From Phalacrocorax aristotelis (lineage: Eukaryota; Chordata; Aves; Suliformes; Phalacrocoracidae): DNA of 64,000 bases. Made by a program: the position numbers and the translations under genes. Shown here one piece after another: positions 1-12,200 of the stretch. The stretch covers positions 7,885,795 to 7,949,794 of the forward strand of contig NC_134280.1 of the NCBI RefSeq assembly GCF_949628215.1, given 5' to 3'. Numbering within the stretch: the stretch's first letter is position 1; the number at the start of each line of letters is the position of its first letter. The notes beneath the pieces were generated by a model. That model made no database searches, was not told the origin of the DNA, and saw only the letters and a list, made by a program, of their open reading frames with translations.

Positions 1-52
1 TTTGATACAGACTCTAGCCTCCTCCCTTATTTCTTGGCTTAGTTTTTTCTAG

Positions 53-3000
53 ATTGGTTTGCTCATCCCATTTTCAAAAATGGCGATTATAACGAAGTGA
101 TGAAAACGAGGATTCGGGAACGCAGCCTGGCTCAGGGTCTGAGCCAGTCCCGGTAAGAGCCCAGGCAGATACTTGCTTTTGTTTTACTTGCTGCACTGAA
201 ACCTGCTTTTCTGAAAGAAGTGCTAAATTTCAATGATTCTATTGCAATATTACTGTAAAAATCTTACTGTAGCCTCACAGGAAAAACTCTAGTGCATGTT
301 TTGCCTGGTCCCTGTGTTTATGTCTCTTGCTAACTAAATTTACCAAAATATCTCCGGGGTAATACATTGGCAGCTTGGCGTGATACAGTAAATGCTCTGC
401 GTTAGACACAGTGCTTTACCTGGCTGTGGTAAATGTGTTTTAACTGTTCTTAAAATGATGCCCTGAACTCGGGCACTGAGCACTCTCTGGTCCCTCTGAA
501 TTATGTTTCCTGTTTTCCATCCCCATTAATTAGTCTTAACCCTATTGTGCTAGCAGTGCGCCGTCACGAATGTTTTTCCTTTTCTCTCCCTTTTTAGGCA
601 CATATAAGGAAAGAACTCGCTTTCCCTCTCCAATAGCAATTTGATGGGGTATATTGGATCTGGGGCTATTCCTGACCATTCCCCTCTGACAGTGTGAAAG
701 GCCACTTGTTTTGAAATGAGGGAGATGAGATGGTGGCGGAGTTGGGGTGTGCTCTGCAGCAAAGGCGGGCCTTTTCAAGATTCGTGTTATGCTTTTATGT
801 GTGCCTGGAATGCTTGCATTCTTGAGCACTTCTTTTGCCACGTTATTTCTTCTCTGGCAGTTGCTGCTGTTAGTAACACAGTAAAGTCACTGCGTGTTGC
901 TTTATGAGATAATGTGCCCAAGCATCTCGGGCTGGGGAAGAAGTCCTGTCCTCGGCCTAGGGCTGCAAACTCTCAAGCGTTGCCAAACTGCCAGGAGCGC
1001 TGCCTGCATGTTCAGCAGGGGTTGCCTGGGGACCCAATTCACAGGAGAATTTTCTCCCTCTGCTGGCTGAGAGCTGAAACCTCACTCCTTGCTCCAGGGT
1101 GCCCCCAACCCTGTTTCTTACACTGTGCATGGCTGCAGATGTTCTTTGCTGGGGAGCCTCCCTTTTGACGGGAACCATGCACTTTGGGATCAAATGGCAG
1201 AGCCCACACACAGAGCCTAGTTCCCAGCTTCTCCTGGGTTTTCCCATGTTTCTCCAGCAGGATCAGGTACCTCCCCTTGTGCTTGTGCTGCTGGTGCCAG
1301 GGGATACCAGTGTTACACATGGCGCGTGTTCCAAGTGTGGATCTTGGGGGTAGAAAGTGCAGACGTTTTTATTGTATCTGTGTGGAAGCCAGCGTTTATG
1401 AGACAACCCGGTATTATCAGCCTCTGCCATGACCTTCCCAGTACTACTGCTGTACTGCACAGTACTACTACAGCTGCACGGAGGAGAGCTCCTCTTGCTG
1501 CAGGAGGTCCCCTGCTGCTGCGAAGCACATCTTAGCACCGATGGCTGGCTGCACCGTCAGTGCGTGCCAGCAGTACAATGTTCTGAGGGAGCTCGTGACA
1601 GCTCCCCTGAGCGGGGACAGGACCCCTGGCTGTCACCAGCTGTTGGAGGCACATTTTGAGGGGTTTATGCTTTTCTCTGTTTTCTGTTGCAGACTTCCAG
1701 AATTTACTGAAAGTGAAAAGCAAAGAATTAAAGGCACATATGACTACTTTGGTCTAAATCATTATACTACAGTTTTAACATACAACGTGAACTATCCTGC
1801 TGGTGTTCTGTCGTATGACTCCGATAGGTAAGAGATGAATGTAAATTATCTGTCAAGTAAAATATGTGCACCTGGAGCTGGGCCAACTGATAGCAAGTAA
1901 AGGCACGAGACGGGTATTTTAAGCTGTTATAACCAACACTAGGGGAAATAGCCCCAACAGTACCTGTGGTGCTGTTATTTTCACAGAAGTCCAGCAACAG
2001 CCCTCTGGTTTACAGACCTCATGATAAACGTGAATGGGTAAAACAGAACAAAGAAAATCAGAGGATCTACTAAAGGAAGGAATCTGCACTTGTGAGTCTC
2101 CCAGTGGCTTGGGATCAGCTGTAAACAGTATTTATCATATTTCCTGCCCCTAATCTGCAGTTTGAACTGCTTGATAATCGTGTTTTATGCTCCATTTCCT
2201 GTTAAACAGTTGTTAGTTCCCTCACCACATTGGATAAATGTAAGTTCAAAGCCTAGATAGCTAAATCACTTCATGGCTAAGTATACATAAGTCAAGCTTT
2301 TAATTTAGCTACCAATTTCTTTCCCCAGCTTCAAAAGGTAACCAATAGGCACATACTAGTTTTTGTGACGAGAACTAAGGTAATGGTGGGACCACACATA
2401 AGGGGCATGAACACAGGCTGGTTTTTCTGAAACATTTCCACAGAGAATATATGAGATTATTTTAACTTCCCTTTGCCGCATCCTAGCTCCCGTGGCCTCG
2501 CCCTGTGGAAGCACACTGGGCTCAGCCGTGCATTCCTGGACGTAGGTGTACATGGCAATTCTGTGTGCTCAAGCACTGCATTATATGTTGAACAGGAGAA
2601 GTGGTGTCAAAGATTTGGCGCCAACATCACATCCTTGCCCACAGTTGATTTAAGCAGAGTATTATTGTAAAGCACAGTAAGAGAAGTGTTTTCTAGAGGC
2701 TTGTGAGCACCAGTGCCACCTCAGCCCGCTGGGCGCTCGCCAGCTTGCCACACCAGCGCCCCTGGGCCAGCTTTCCGCAGAGCTCAGCACTGTATTTCCC
2801 AGCCCTGCAGCAGAGGTGCCTGGCGCAGGGCAGGCACTTGGGACTCGTCCCTTGATTGGCGTGTCCTCCTCTGCAGGGGCGTAGCTTCAGTAACGGACCG
2901 CAGCTGGCTGAACTCCGGTTCCTTCTGGCTAAAGGTGACACCCTTTGGCTTCCGAAAGCTCCTGAGATGGATAAAGAACGAGTACAACAACCCTCCGATT

Positions 3001-5129
3001 TACGTGACCGAAAATGGGATCTCGGAAAGGGGAGCCTTAGGCTTCAATGACACTTGGCGAACACATTACTATCGGAGCTACATTAACGAAGCACTGAAAG
3101 GTAAGGGTGATTAATTCTGCTCATCCAAATCACGCGCAACCAACCACAGGACTAACGTGTATAAAGCAACTTGTGAAGAGCTGAAAGCCCACTGCCATCA
3201 CACTTGCAAGTTGCGCACCCACGTGGGTTTACTCTCTGCAATTCTGAGAGCCTTTGGCTTTAGCAGAAACTGGCCACGGACAGCCACGGCTTTGCAGGGA
3301 AGAGCAAACCCCGGGTTTGGTAGAGCAACTGCAGCTTCCCTGTACAGCTGCATCTGGCTGGAGAAGGTTCCACTGCTTCAAAGGTAACTGTTAGGAATAC
3401 CTCGTTTGACTACTGCTGTGTCTAAAAACTGCATCTTTTAAAACCAAAACCCAACCCAAACTGGTTTCCATTCCAGCAGTGGTCAAGCACCATCAGGGAA
3501 AAGTTTTCAATTTGCCAGACGTTCAGAAGGTCCTCGCTTGCTGCCTTTTAGCAGTGAGGCCCCACAAGCGTTTGTTTAAACACCGGTTGTGGTTTGATGG
3601 CTTTTCTTCTCTGTTCCTAAACCTTTGCTTATTGGTTTTTGGAGCAGAGAAGAGCAGTCTCCAACGCTGGCAGGTGACTGAGCCGCCCTGGTTGCTTGTC
3701 AGCTCTAACATGGCAGCTGAACTACCTCAAAGCAACTGAGCTGAGGCAAGGTGTGACAGGGTGGAAGGGGGAGATGGCAAAACCAGCGAGGCCAGCGTGG
3801 CAGTGACCTCGCTGCCCTTGGCGAGTAGTGTCCTGGAGCGTCTTCATGCGGCTTCTGACGCCTCCCAGCACCCAGCTGCACAACTAACCCATTCTGCCTG
3901 GTCCTGCCAACAGCCGTTGTGCTCGACGGCGTTGACTTACGGGGCTACACTGCGTGGACACTGATGGACAACTTCGAGTGGGCAGTGGGCTTTGACGAAA
4001 GGTTTGGCCTCTATCATGTGAATTTCACAGACCCCACCTTGCCACGGCGCCCCAAGGCCTCTGCCAGGTTTTACTCACAGATCATAAACTGCAACGGGTT
4101 TCCAGACCCAGCAGCGGGCCCACATCCCTGTCTGGGGCCGGAGCCTGAAGGTAAGCGACGCAGCAGAAACCTTGTTTGGTTTTGCGTGTGCGTGTGTGTG
4201 CACACGGGCGCATGAGCATCTGCTTCTAATCCCAAAAGATTTCCATCATCTATAGTCCTTAAAGACACCACCATTTTCTGCAGTGTTCTTTTTAAGGGCT
4301 CCAGCAGAGCACTGACTAGCGCCCAGCTCTGACTGAGGGCATTCACATGGAATTATGTCACTTCTGTACACAAAACCAGAATGACCTAATTTTGTGCACC
4401 AGGACCTCAATACGTGCCTGTCTCCAAAATGCTGCAAAAATGTTATCCAGTCTACTTTTCCAATTAACAGAGATGCCGAAGATGTTTTCCAAACCACACG
4501 CATTCAGTATCCCCACACCATTTTTTTTCTAAACAACTTTGAATACTTTGTACAGATCAGAGTTTTGGGCACACCTTTGGAAATGTTGTCACCTATGTTC
4601 CCTGAACTAGAGGAGTACATTGAACAGCAACCATTGTTGGTGTGGGGTTTTTAAATAACCGTTATCAGCTTTTCGGTATGACTGCAGCTGCCAGGGAATA
4701 GTCACCCCTCCTGCAGCCTCGGGAGTTACAATATGAGCCTCAGTTGTGCCTTTACTCTGAGCTAGAATTGCGTCAATCACTGATCCCAAACAACTACGGC
4801 TGCGGCTGGAGCAGCAACAGTGAAAGCCTTGCTGAGACGGGAAGCAGCGCTGCACGCACCCGCGCAGAGAGCTCGCCCCAGGCTGCGTATTAATACTTTC
4901 TTTTTGTTTCCCCCGGCCAGTGCTGCCGACGGACGCCACACCAGGAGCGGCTGACAGCGTGTGCTTTTTGGGGTTAGATTTAACATCGCAAAGTGCAGAA
5001 ATAGCACTGTATGTGCTTTTCGCTCTTTCTGCAGTTGGAGCATTGGGCTTGGCTCTTTCTGCATGTATGTATGGAAAATTATCCCGAAGATCCCATACAC
5101 GATCGCCCATGGAACTCAGTAAACTGTAG
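53..5129 (+). CDS. LCT: Lactase-phlorizin hydrolase, C-terminal 300 codons (partial, five exons)
   Basis: Exons are 53-152, 1693-1827, 2877-3100, 3914-4150 and 4921-5129. All have AG/GT borders and their phases join to 905 nt ending in TAG. The product is the last glycoside hydrolase family 1 domain plus membrane anchor of the brush-border enzyme that splits lactose and other beta-glycosides. The translation carries the family pattern YFGLNHYTT, then YVTENG, whose Glu (codon 3010-3012) is the catalytic nucleophile, then the [16 protein letters not shown] stretch that lines the substrate pocket. The acid/base Glu lies upstream of the window. The last exon encodes a linker, one hydrophobic span (residues 28-51 of its 69) and a short basic tail, so the protein is type I membrane-anchored. 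No stop or frameshift interrupts it. The similar gene LCTL is less likely, because the tail, the exon pattern and the neighbour UBXN4 fit LCT. The 5' exons are outside the window. Confidence 0.95.
153..1692 (+). other. LCT intron
   Basis: This intron has donor GTAAGA at 153 and acceptor TTGCAG ending at 1692. I see no exon, repeat or RNA gene in it. The small open frames here have no recognisable protein. The other LCT introns, 1828-2876, 3101-3913 and 4151-4920, are likewise unremarkable apart from a short GT-rich run near 4185-4203. Confidence 0.7.
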
Positions 5130-5590
5130 TTTCCACTTTCTAGAGCGTTTGTTTGGTTTTTATACAAAAAGTCTGTAGCACCAGGAAAGGAAACCTAGTG
5201 CTCGTACTACTGCAGCTTTGTGTCTGGCCTCAGAGCTAGCTCCCCTCATTTTGGTGTTTGCTTACAAACTCTTTTTTTCCCCCCAGCATTATTGGTTTGA
5301 TTTCTTAAAGATAAAAATAAAATTGCTTGTTCCCATCTGCGTAAGGATTCTCAGCTTGACCTTTCATCTCTTCTTGCTTCATCATCTCCCCTTGGACGAT
5401 CTCTTCTTCAAGGGGAGCTGAGAGCCTAGAATTGCTCCTGCTTCTTAGTGTTTTTAAGACAAGTTACTGTCTATACTGGTGAAAACTGGTCTGGAAGTAC
5501 TGTTCTAGCGCAGCTACGGTATTAGCTTCTTTCCCTTTCCTTTATTTCATATACAGTATTTTTTGAATAAAGACCCCTCTTTTTTTCTTC
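5130..5590 (+). terminator. LCT: LCT 3' UTR and polyadenylation region
   Basis: Downstream of the LCT stop there are two AATAAA hexamers, at 5316-5321 and 5566-5571. The second is followed by a T-rich stretch typical of the downstream element. Either could set the 3' end. The choice matters because UBXN4 transcripts arrive from the other strand and end near 5785. Confidence 0.6.
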
Positions 5591-5784
5591 CCGTACCATA
5601 GCCTGGATCCAAAACACTATTTCAGATGCATTTCACCAGATTTTAATGTGTCCAAATCGTAGATAAGGTCTTTGAAACTAGAACAAGAAGTCTGTCAGCT
5701 GTACTTGACATTTCAGTATACGATCCTAACTGCTTGCTTCCCTGTGACAAAAGTATCTCAGAGGAACTTTGCAAGAGAAGACAG

Positions 5785-6283
5785 TTGTTTTCTGGAAAAT
5801 AGTTTATTGAGTGCTTAGGGAATTAAAAACTACAAAGGTTTTGCTTGCAGTTGCAGAAGCAAGAAAAAAAGTTAAACATAAATTAGTTACCTGATTTTGC
5901 TACTTATAGTGCTTCTGAAAACCTCATTTGAATCAGTCATTGCCTACCATGACCTTTATATTGATATCTGGCCCTTAAATTTGTGTAGCAGAATATTTAT
6001 AGATTTAAAAGTGCCTTTCTATGGCAGTGGGGTAATGATTATGAAAAGCTGATGGAGATTTTCAGTCTTTTAAACTCTCTGCTTCTAGGCCTCAGCTACC
6101 CCCACCCCATTTTTTTGTGACTTAGGTGACTTATTCCATACTCCACTACAGGAATAAGAATTAAGTAATTCGGTCAAGCCCCACTTGTCCAGAAGCTTAG
6201 TTGACTTAAATCAAATAAGAAAAAAAAAAAACAACCCAACACAAAAAAACCAGCCAGACAGTGATTACCGCAGTTACTCAAAA
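5785..6283 (-). terminator. UBXN4: UBXN4 3' UTR and polyadenylation signal
   Basis: On the - strand the UBXN4 stop codon at 6286-6284 is followed by AT-rich untranslated sequence and an AATAAA hexamer at 5808-5803. Cleavage near 5785-5793 is expected. This leaves about 0.2 kb between the ends of the convergent LCT and UBXN4 transcripts. Confidence 0.6.
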
Positions 6284-9200
6284 CTACATTTGTTGTGTAG
6301 AATTTCCATTCCAAGTATTGTTTTCATCTTCTCCATCGTCTTGAGTCCTCAGTCTATATATTTTGCCTTCTTTTTTGAAGTCTTCCCCACGCTTTTCCAC
6401 CACTCGTTTCCTGACTGTTTGCCTAGGATACAAATGACAGAGGTTTGACAGACTCCCCTGGTAAAAATTGCATTTATTGCATTCACTTCTTGTGTAAATC
6501 ATGCATCCTTCCTTCTCTTATCCCCAGTAATAATTTCCTTCAGCCCTCTGTTTCCTCAGGAAGCAATACCCAGCAGAAAATTTGTCACTTAGCAGTCAGA
6601 CAAACTGACAATCTCATTTCCCTGGAAAGCGCCTGTCACTGCAGTGATACGGGGCTGCTTCACGTGAAATGGCCCAGCGGCTCTCCTGGTCCAGGAGGTC
6701 TCTCCTTCTCCAGGTAATACAAAACCTTAACTGTCAAAAATCAGACTCTCTTGTATAACCATATCGTAACAATTTGACACCTAATTTTTTAAATTTTTAT
6801 CTTCCAAACAATATCAGCTCCAGTGAAGCTGAATTCCCTATTCATAAATGACTGCAAGGCAATGCTTTTTCTACTCTGTAATTGGAAATTGAAGCAAACA
6901 ATATGGATCTTGCTTAATCACAGGTGTAAAAACCAGTAAATCCTAGTCAGAGCTGCCATGCAGTTCACCAGGTTGTCCCTTTTAACCAGATGGAAGCTGG
7001 TGGCCAGAGGCTACAAGGAGAGGCCAGTGGTTAAGAGGCAGATAGAGTTTAGTTCCCCACCACACAATGAAAACAATTCCAGCAAGCAGTTGAGAAACAC
7101 TTGAACAGTTTTGATCACCTGCTTTGCTCAACGCTGCTAGATGTTGAAGGACTTGAATGGTCCTGCTGATGAGCTGGTCTCACAGCAGACTGTGAGGGGG
7201 GCGGACTCGTAAACAGGAAGTTGCTAATAAATCTCCAAACTGCTAAGAGGGGATAAAGTATTGTGCCCAAGAACTTCCACAGATCACCGCCTGAAGCCTG
7301 AACGACAGAAGCAGCAGGTCTTCCCGCCTGGTCATGAACACATAAAGCAAACTTGTCAGAAATAAGTGTCGTGCTCCTGTAGACAGAGTATTTCATACAT
7401 AATTCAGAAGCAGCTCTGCAGACACAAGAGAACTTTAGTTACAGGATCACAGAAGGTAGGGGTTGGAAGGGACCTCTGGAGATCATCTCGTCCAACCCCC
7501 CTGCTTGAGCAGGCACACCCAGTGCAGGGGGCACAGGGCCGCGTCCAGGCGGGGTGTGAATGTCTCCAGGGAAGGGACTCCACAGCCTCCCTGGGCAGCC
7601 TGTGCCCCTGCTCTGGCACCCACACAGGGAAGGAGTTCTCATGTTTTTTCCATGACAAATATCTCTACACCATTTAGCTGCTTCAGAAAAAAGTCATCCA
7701 AATCAGTCCAAATTAAAGTAATTCTGCAATCTGTCTTAGACACAGGGAAGACCAGAATTCAAGCCAAATATTATCATGGCCAACTAAAAGCAGCTATACA
7801 GCTACAGTATTGCTGTTTGCAAGGAAGTGAAAGGCAAACAAACCAAAACCCAACACATACCGGCAGCAACACTACTGAAGCGCTGGGTGCTAACTCTAGC
7901 TCCAGTAATTTCTTTCCATAATCTTCTTTGGTAAACTCCCTTCTGGGAAACATTGTCGCCAGCGAAAAATTGCCATAAGCATTACCAACCATCTGCGAAA
8001 ATATAAAGAAAAAATTTTATTTATAACTGCTCTTTTTCAAACCGCAGACTTACCCATTGGGTATATCTTGCTGCACTGACCCAAGAGTTCTGTATCAAAC
8101 TATCAAACACCTTCCTACAGAGAAATGAAGGGTTTCTCATGTCCCACTACCTCTTACTGCTGTGAGGCTGCAGTAAGACAAAGGCAGTCGGTGGCGCTGG
8201 AAAAGGCTGCCACAAAACCACCTTCAAATGAACAAAAAGGAAAGCAGCTGATGACAATTCCACCCTAGTTTCAGCTAGGATAGAGTTAAATTTCTTCGTA
8301 GTAGCTAGTATGGGGCTGTGTTTTGGATTTTTGCTGGAAACAGTGGTGATAATGCAGAGATGTTTTAGTTGTTGCTAAGTAGCGCTTACACTGGTCAAGG
8401 ACTTTTTCAGCTCCCCGTGCTCTGCCAGGTGCACAAGAAGCTGGGAGGGGACACAGCCAGGGCAGCTGACCCCATCTGACCAACGGGATATTCCATGCCA
8501 TATGACATCATGCTCAGTATATAAAGCTGGGGAAGAAGAAGGAAGGGGGGACATTCAGAGTAATGGTGTTTGTCTTCCTAAGTCACCAGTAAGTGTGATG
8601 GAGCCCTGCTTTCCTGGAGGTGGCTGAACACCCACCTGCCCATGGGAAGTAGCGAATAAATTCCTTGTTTTGCTTTGCTTCTGCACGCAGCTTTTGCTTT
8701 ACCTATTAAACTGTCTTTATCTCAAACCCTGAGTTGACTCACTTTTACTTTTCCCATTCTCTCCCCTGTCCCACCAGGGGGGAGTGAGCGAGTGGCTGCG
8801 TGGTGCTGGGTTGCTGACTGGGGCTAAACAGCAACACACCACAATCAACAACTGGTTGATGCTACACCAAGCTGTAACCAGCACGTAGCTGAGAAAACAG
8901 AACACCAATTTACCTGTGCAGCAAACTGCCTCGCTTCTTCCAGTCGTGCTTCAGATGGGAACTGGTTAGTAAAGGAAGATCCATCCGGAAGGCGGAACTG
9001 AATCCTGGCTATTGCACTGCGGGGCATGTATCAGGGTCAGTCAGCACATGAACAGTCACAAACGGTCAGCAGCATTGAAACGTGGAAGAGAGGGGCACTC
9101 ATCCTACTTATGGCAGTGCAGATGGGTTATAAGTTTGGATCCACCATTGATAACCCTCTACTTATATACCATAATGCATTGCCTCTGATTTTTACCAGAG

Positions 9201-12200
9201 TCCAAGACTCATCACCATTCAAACAAGATATTTACATTGATCATGCAAAAGATTAATAAGTGAATGAACTATAAACCACGTTACTTTTGTGTAGCCTGTA
9301 TTACTACTGTTCTTTTTTCAAGAAGTTGTACTATGAGGGCATAGACGTTTAAGCAAGCTTGGCCAGTAATTCTATATTCGATTAGCTATGGCCCAGTATT
9401 ACCATTTGGGTTTCAACACCAACACAGGCTGTTAGCCCTGTGCTCGTCCTCTGTTCAAGGGCAGCACTAGACTCACGGTGACTCCACAACTCCACATAAG
9501 GTCTCTACAGTCAGAATATTTCTGAGAATAGTAGCGTTGGGCAAAGAAGGAGGCAGCTCTGACCCAGACAGCTGATGAGCCCAATCAAACCTTGCTGAAT
9601 CCAAGCCAGCTGTGCATGCAGCCGGGTCTGCACCGTGCTCCCCAGCGCAGTACTGACGTTATCTGGTCATTCTGTCCAGTATTTATCACATTCTCACCTC
9701 ATCTAGCTCCCCTCCTAGCCCCATTATATATGGTATTTAAATCAGAAGTCAGACAGAAAAAGCTCTTATCTAACTGAAATAACACACAAGGGAAGGTGGT
9801 TCTTGTTTCATAATCAGGACTGTCGGATGAAAGTTATCAGAAAACATAATTCATGTAAATAGCTATGAATAAGTAATATAAAAGAAAGCCAACTTTTTAT
9901 GTCACTCTTTAAACAGTTCAACATGGCATCAATTAATAGATTAGGATGTATATTAAATATCTTAAGTTTTTGTAAAGTTTTTTTACCTCTCCACAAAAAT
10001 ATACATGTCTGTCTCTACAGGAACTCACCTTCGCTCCTTTTGAGATGCTTCTTTCCTGGCCTCTATTTCAGCCTGTTTAGCCTGAAGAGCTGCAGCTTTT
10101 GCAGCTTCTGCTTCTTCCTTTGATTTTGCAAAGCGAGCTGCTCTCTCAGCACGATCCTGTGAAAGGACCAAGCAGAAACCTTAATTTTGACTGTAAATTG
10201 TAGCTTAATATTCACTAAAACAGAGAGCTACGATCTGTACTGAATATCCAACTAAGGAAAAACAGTAGTGCTGCAAAGAATTATTCGCTGCCAAACTGCA
10301 CAACTTCATGTCATCAGCCAAGATGACACACTTTTCCATGAGTCACTTCATGCAAATAGTTGTTAATAGACCATCTCCCCATGCAAGTTTGACATTCCAG
10401 TGAAAATAATGGGAAAAACTTTATGACAAGTCACACAATTACAGTTCTAAGTGCTCTAGGCCAAAGTCTAATAATGAGGAGGGATTTCAGTTGTTACAGG
10501 TTGTTGATACCCACATACGTACACACATATACACGAACTTAGAAAATAACCCTCAGTGTTCTCCTGCATGTTCCACAATTAAATATCCCCTTGCTTCTGT
10601 TCCAGAACCATGCTTAAATTGCAATTATTTTTATGTTTAAATGTTAATTCTCCACTGGACTCAAGCAATATGGCAGACAAGTTGGTGCATTTGTTCAGAT
10701 AGAACAGATCATCATGAATATGAAAGCAGAAGCTTCATTTTACACCCAGGAAATGCTACATAAACCTCAAACGCATCAGTTATTACAAGGCCCCAGGATT
10801 CCCCACAGAAAAACGGACAACCTTCCAAAGTTTCACCGAATAAGAAATTTTATCCTTTTAGTATACCAGTGGCCCTTGTAGGACAGGAAAGCCACAAGCT
10901 ATCTTCCAAAATGAAAAATTTACCATCGCAATCTGTTGTCTTATGCGCTCTCTAGCAGCCCTCTCTTCTGCCTTTTCTCTGTTCCTTTCCTCTAACATAC
11001 GTTTTGTCAATTCTTCTTCCTGTCGCCTTTTGTACTCCAACATTTCTTTACCGGTTTTTCTCCGTTCAATTTCTTTCTTAATTTCTTTCTGAATAAACAA
11101 CAGACAAAAATTGGACCACAAAATTGCCTTGGACAAGAGTAAGACAAGATTGAGGTACATTTGTTTAAAAAGAGGTTAAGCATTTATTCAAATACGGGTA
11201 TAAAATATGGCAAGTGGTTACACATTTTTGTGTTACCTGTTCTTCTTCTTTCCTTTTCTCTTCTCGTCTTTCTTCAAGCTTTTTTGTTATTCTAAATTTA
11301 ATGAAGTGAAAAGTTTTAAAATTGCAGTATCTGTTATTAACATTTTAAAATTTTTATGAAGCACTTGCAACCACTAACAGAAGAACAGAACACATGAAAA
11401 TGAACACAAACTAACACAGTGCTAATACCTAGTAGTGTAACAGTAATGACTCATTCACATGCGGGGGTACTATCCATAAAAAGACAAGGTGGCAATTCAC
11501 CACCTAGTTTCCAACTTTTAATGGAGTTCTAACATATTCCTTCTGTCCTTTCCCACTCAGTAAATGAAGACTCTTACATCTTCTTACCGTTGAACCAACT
11601 TGTAAGACATACAATAAGCACATACTATTCATGATCTGTGGTAACAGAAACACTAAATCTCAATCTCTTCTTAGCTACTTAAGCCATCTGGTTTCTTCTG
11701 CACATCACTTCCTAAAATAGAAAGCAAACGATATATAGCACTGACAGAGGTGCACATGCATCTGTCTCATCTCTCCAGAAAGGTGCCTTAAATAAGGATT
11801 GACTTAAGAAAAGTAGTCATTTACAACATTTTACGTCTGAGGAAAGGGCAGGCATGAGCAAATAACATGAGAAGTCAGATAATCAGAAAAATTTTGTTTG
11901 TACAGTAGCTGTTTTGCTGTTTTAAAAAGAAAAGTGTAATTACCACAGAGCTTCCCCCTGAAAGAAATGCTGTAGATATATGCAAATATAGCATAATTTA
12001 AGAGTAATGCACTTTTTAGAAGGGAACTTTGGTATTTATATTAAAATATTGACTATATTTTCTTATCAGTGGTAAATATTATACTTATTGTCCAACAACT
12101 TTGGAAGAAAACTGAAATTAAACATTGAAAAAGTTTTAAAATATATTTTAGCAGTACAAATAATCTTACTTGCTAAGTATGTGTTACTGGTTTTAGATAG

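Noticed and set aside
7463-7921. 152-codon open frame on the + strand
   Set aside because: It consists of CR1 3' sequence, which is non-coding there, fused by chance to UBXN4 exon antisense.
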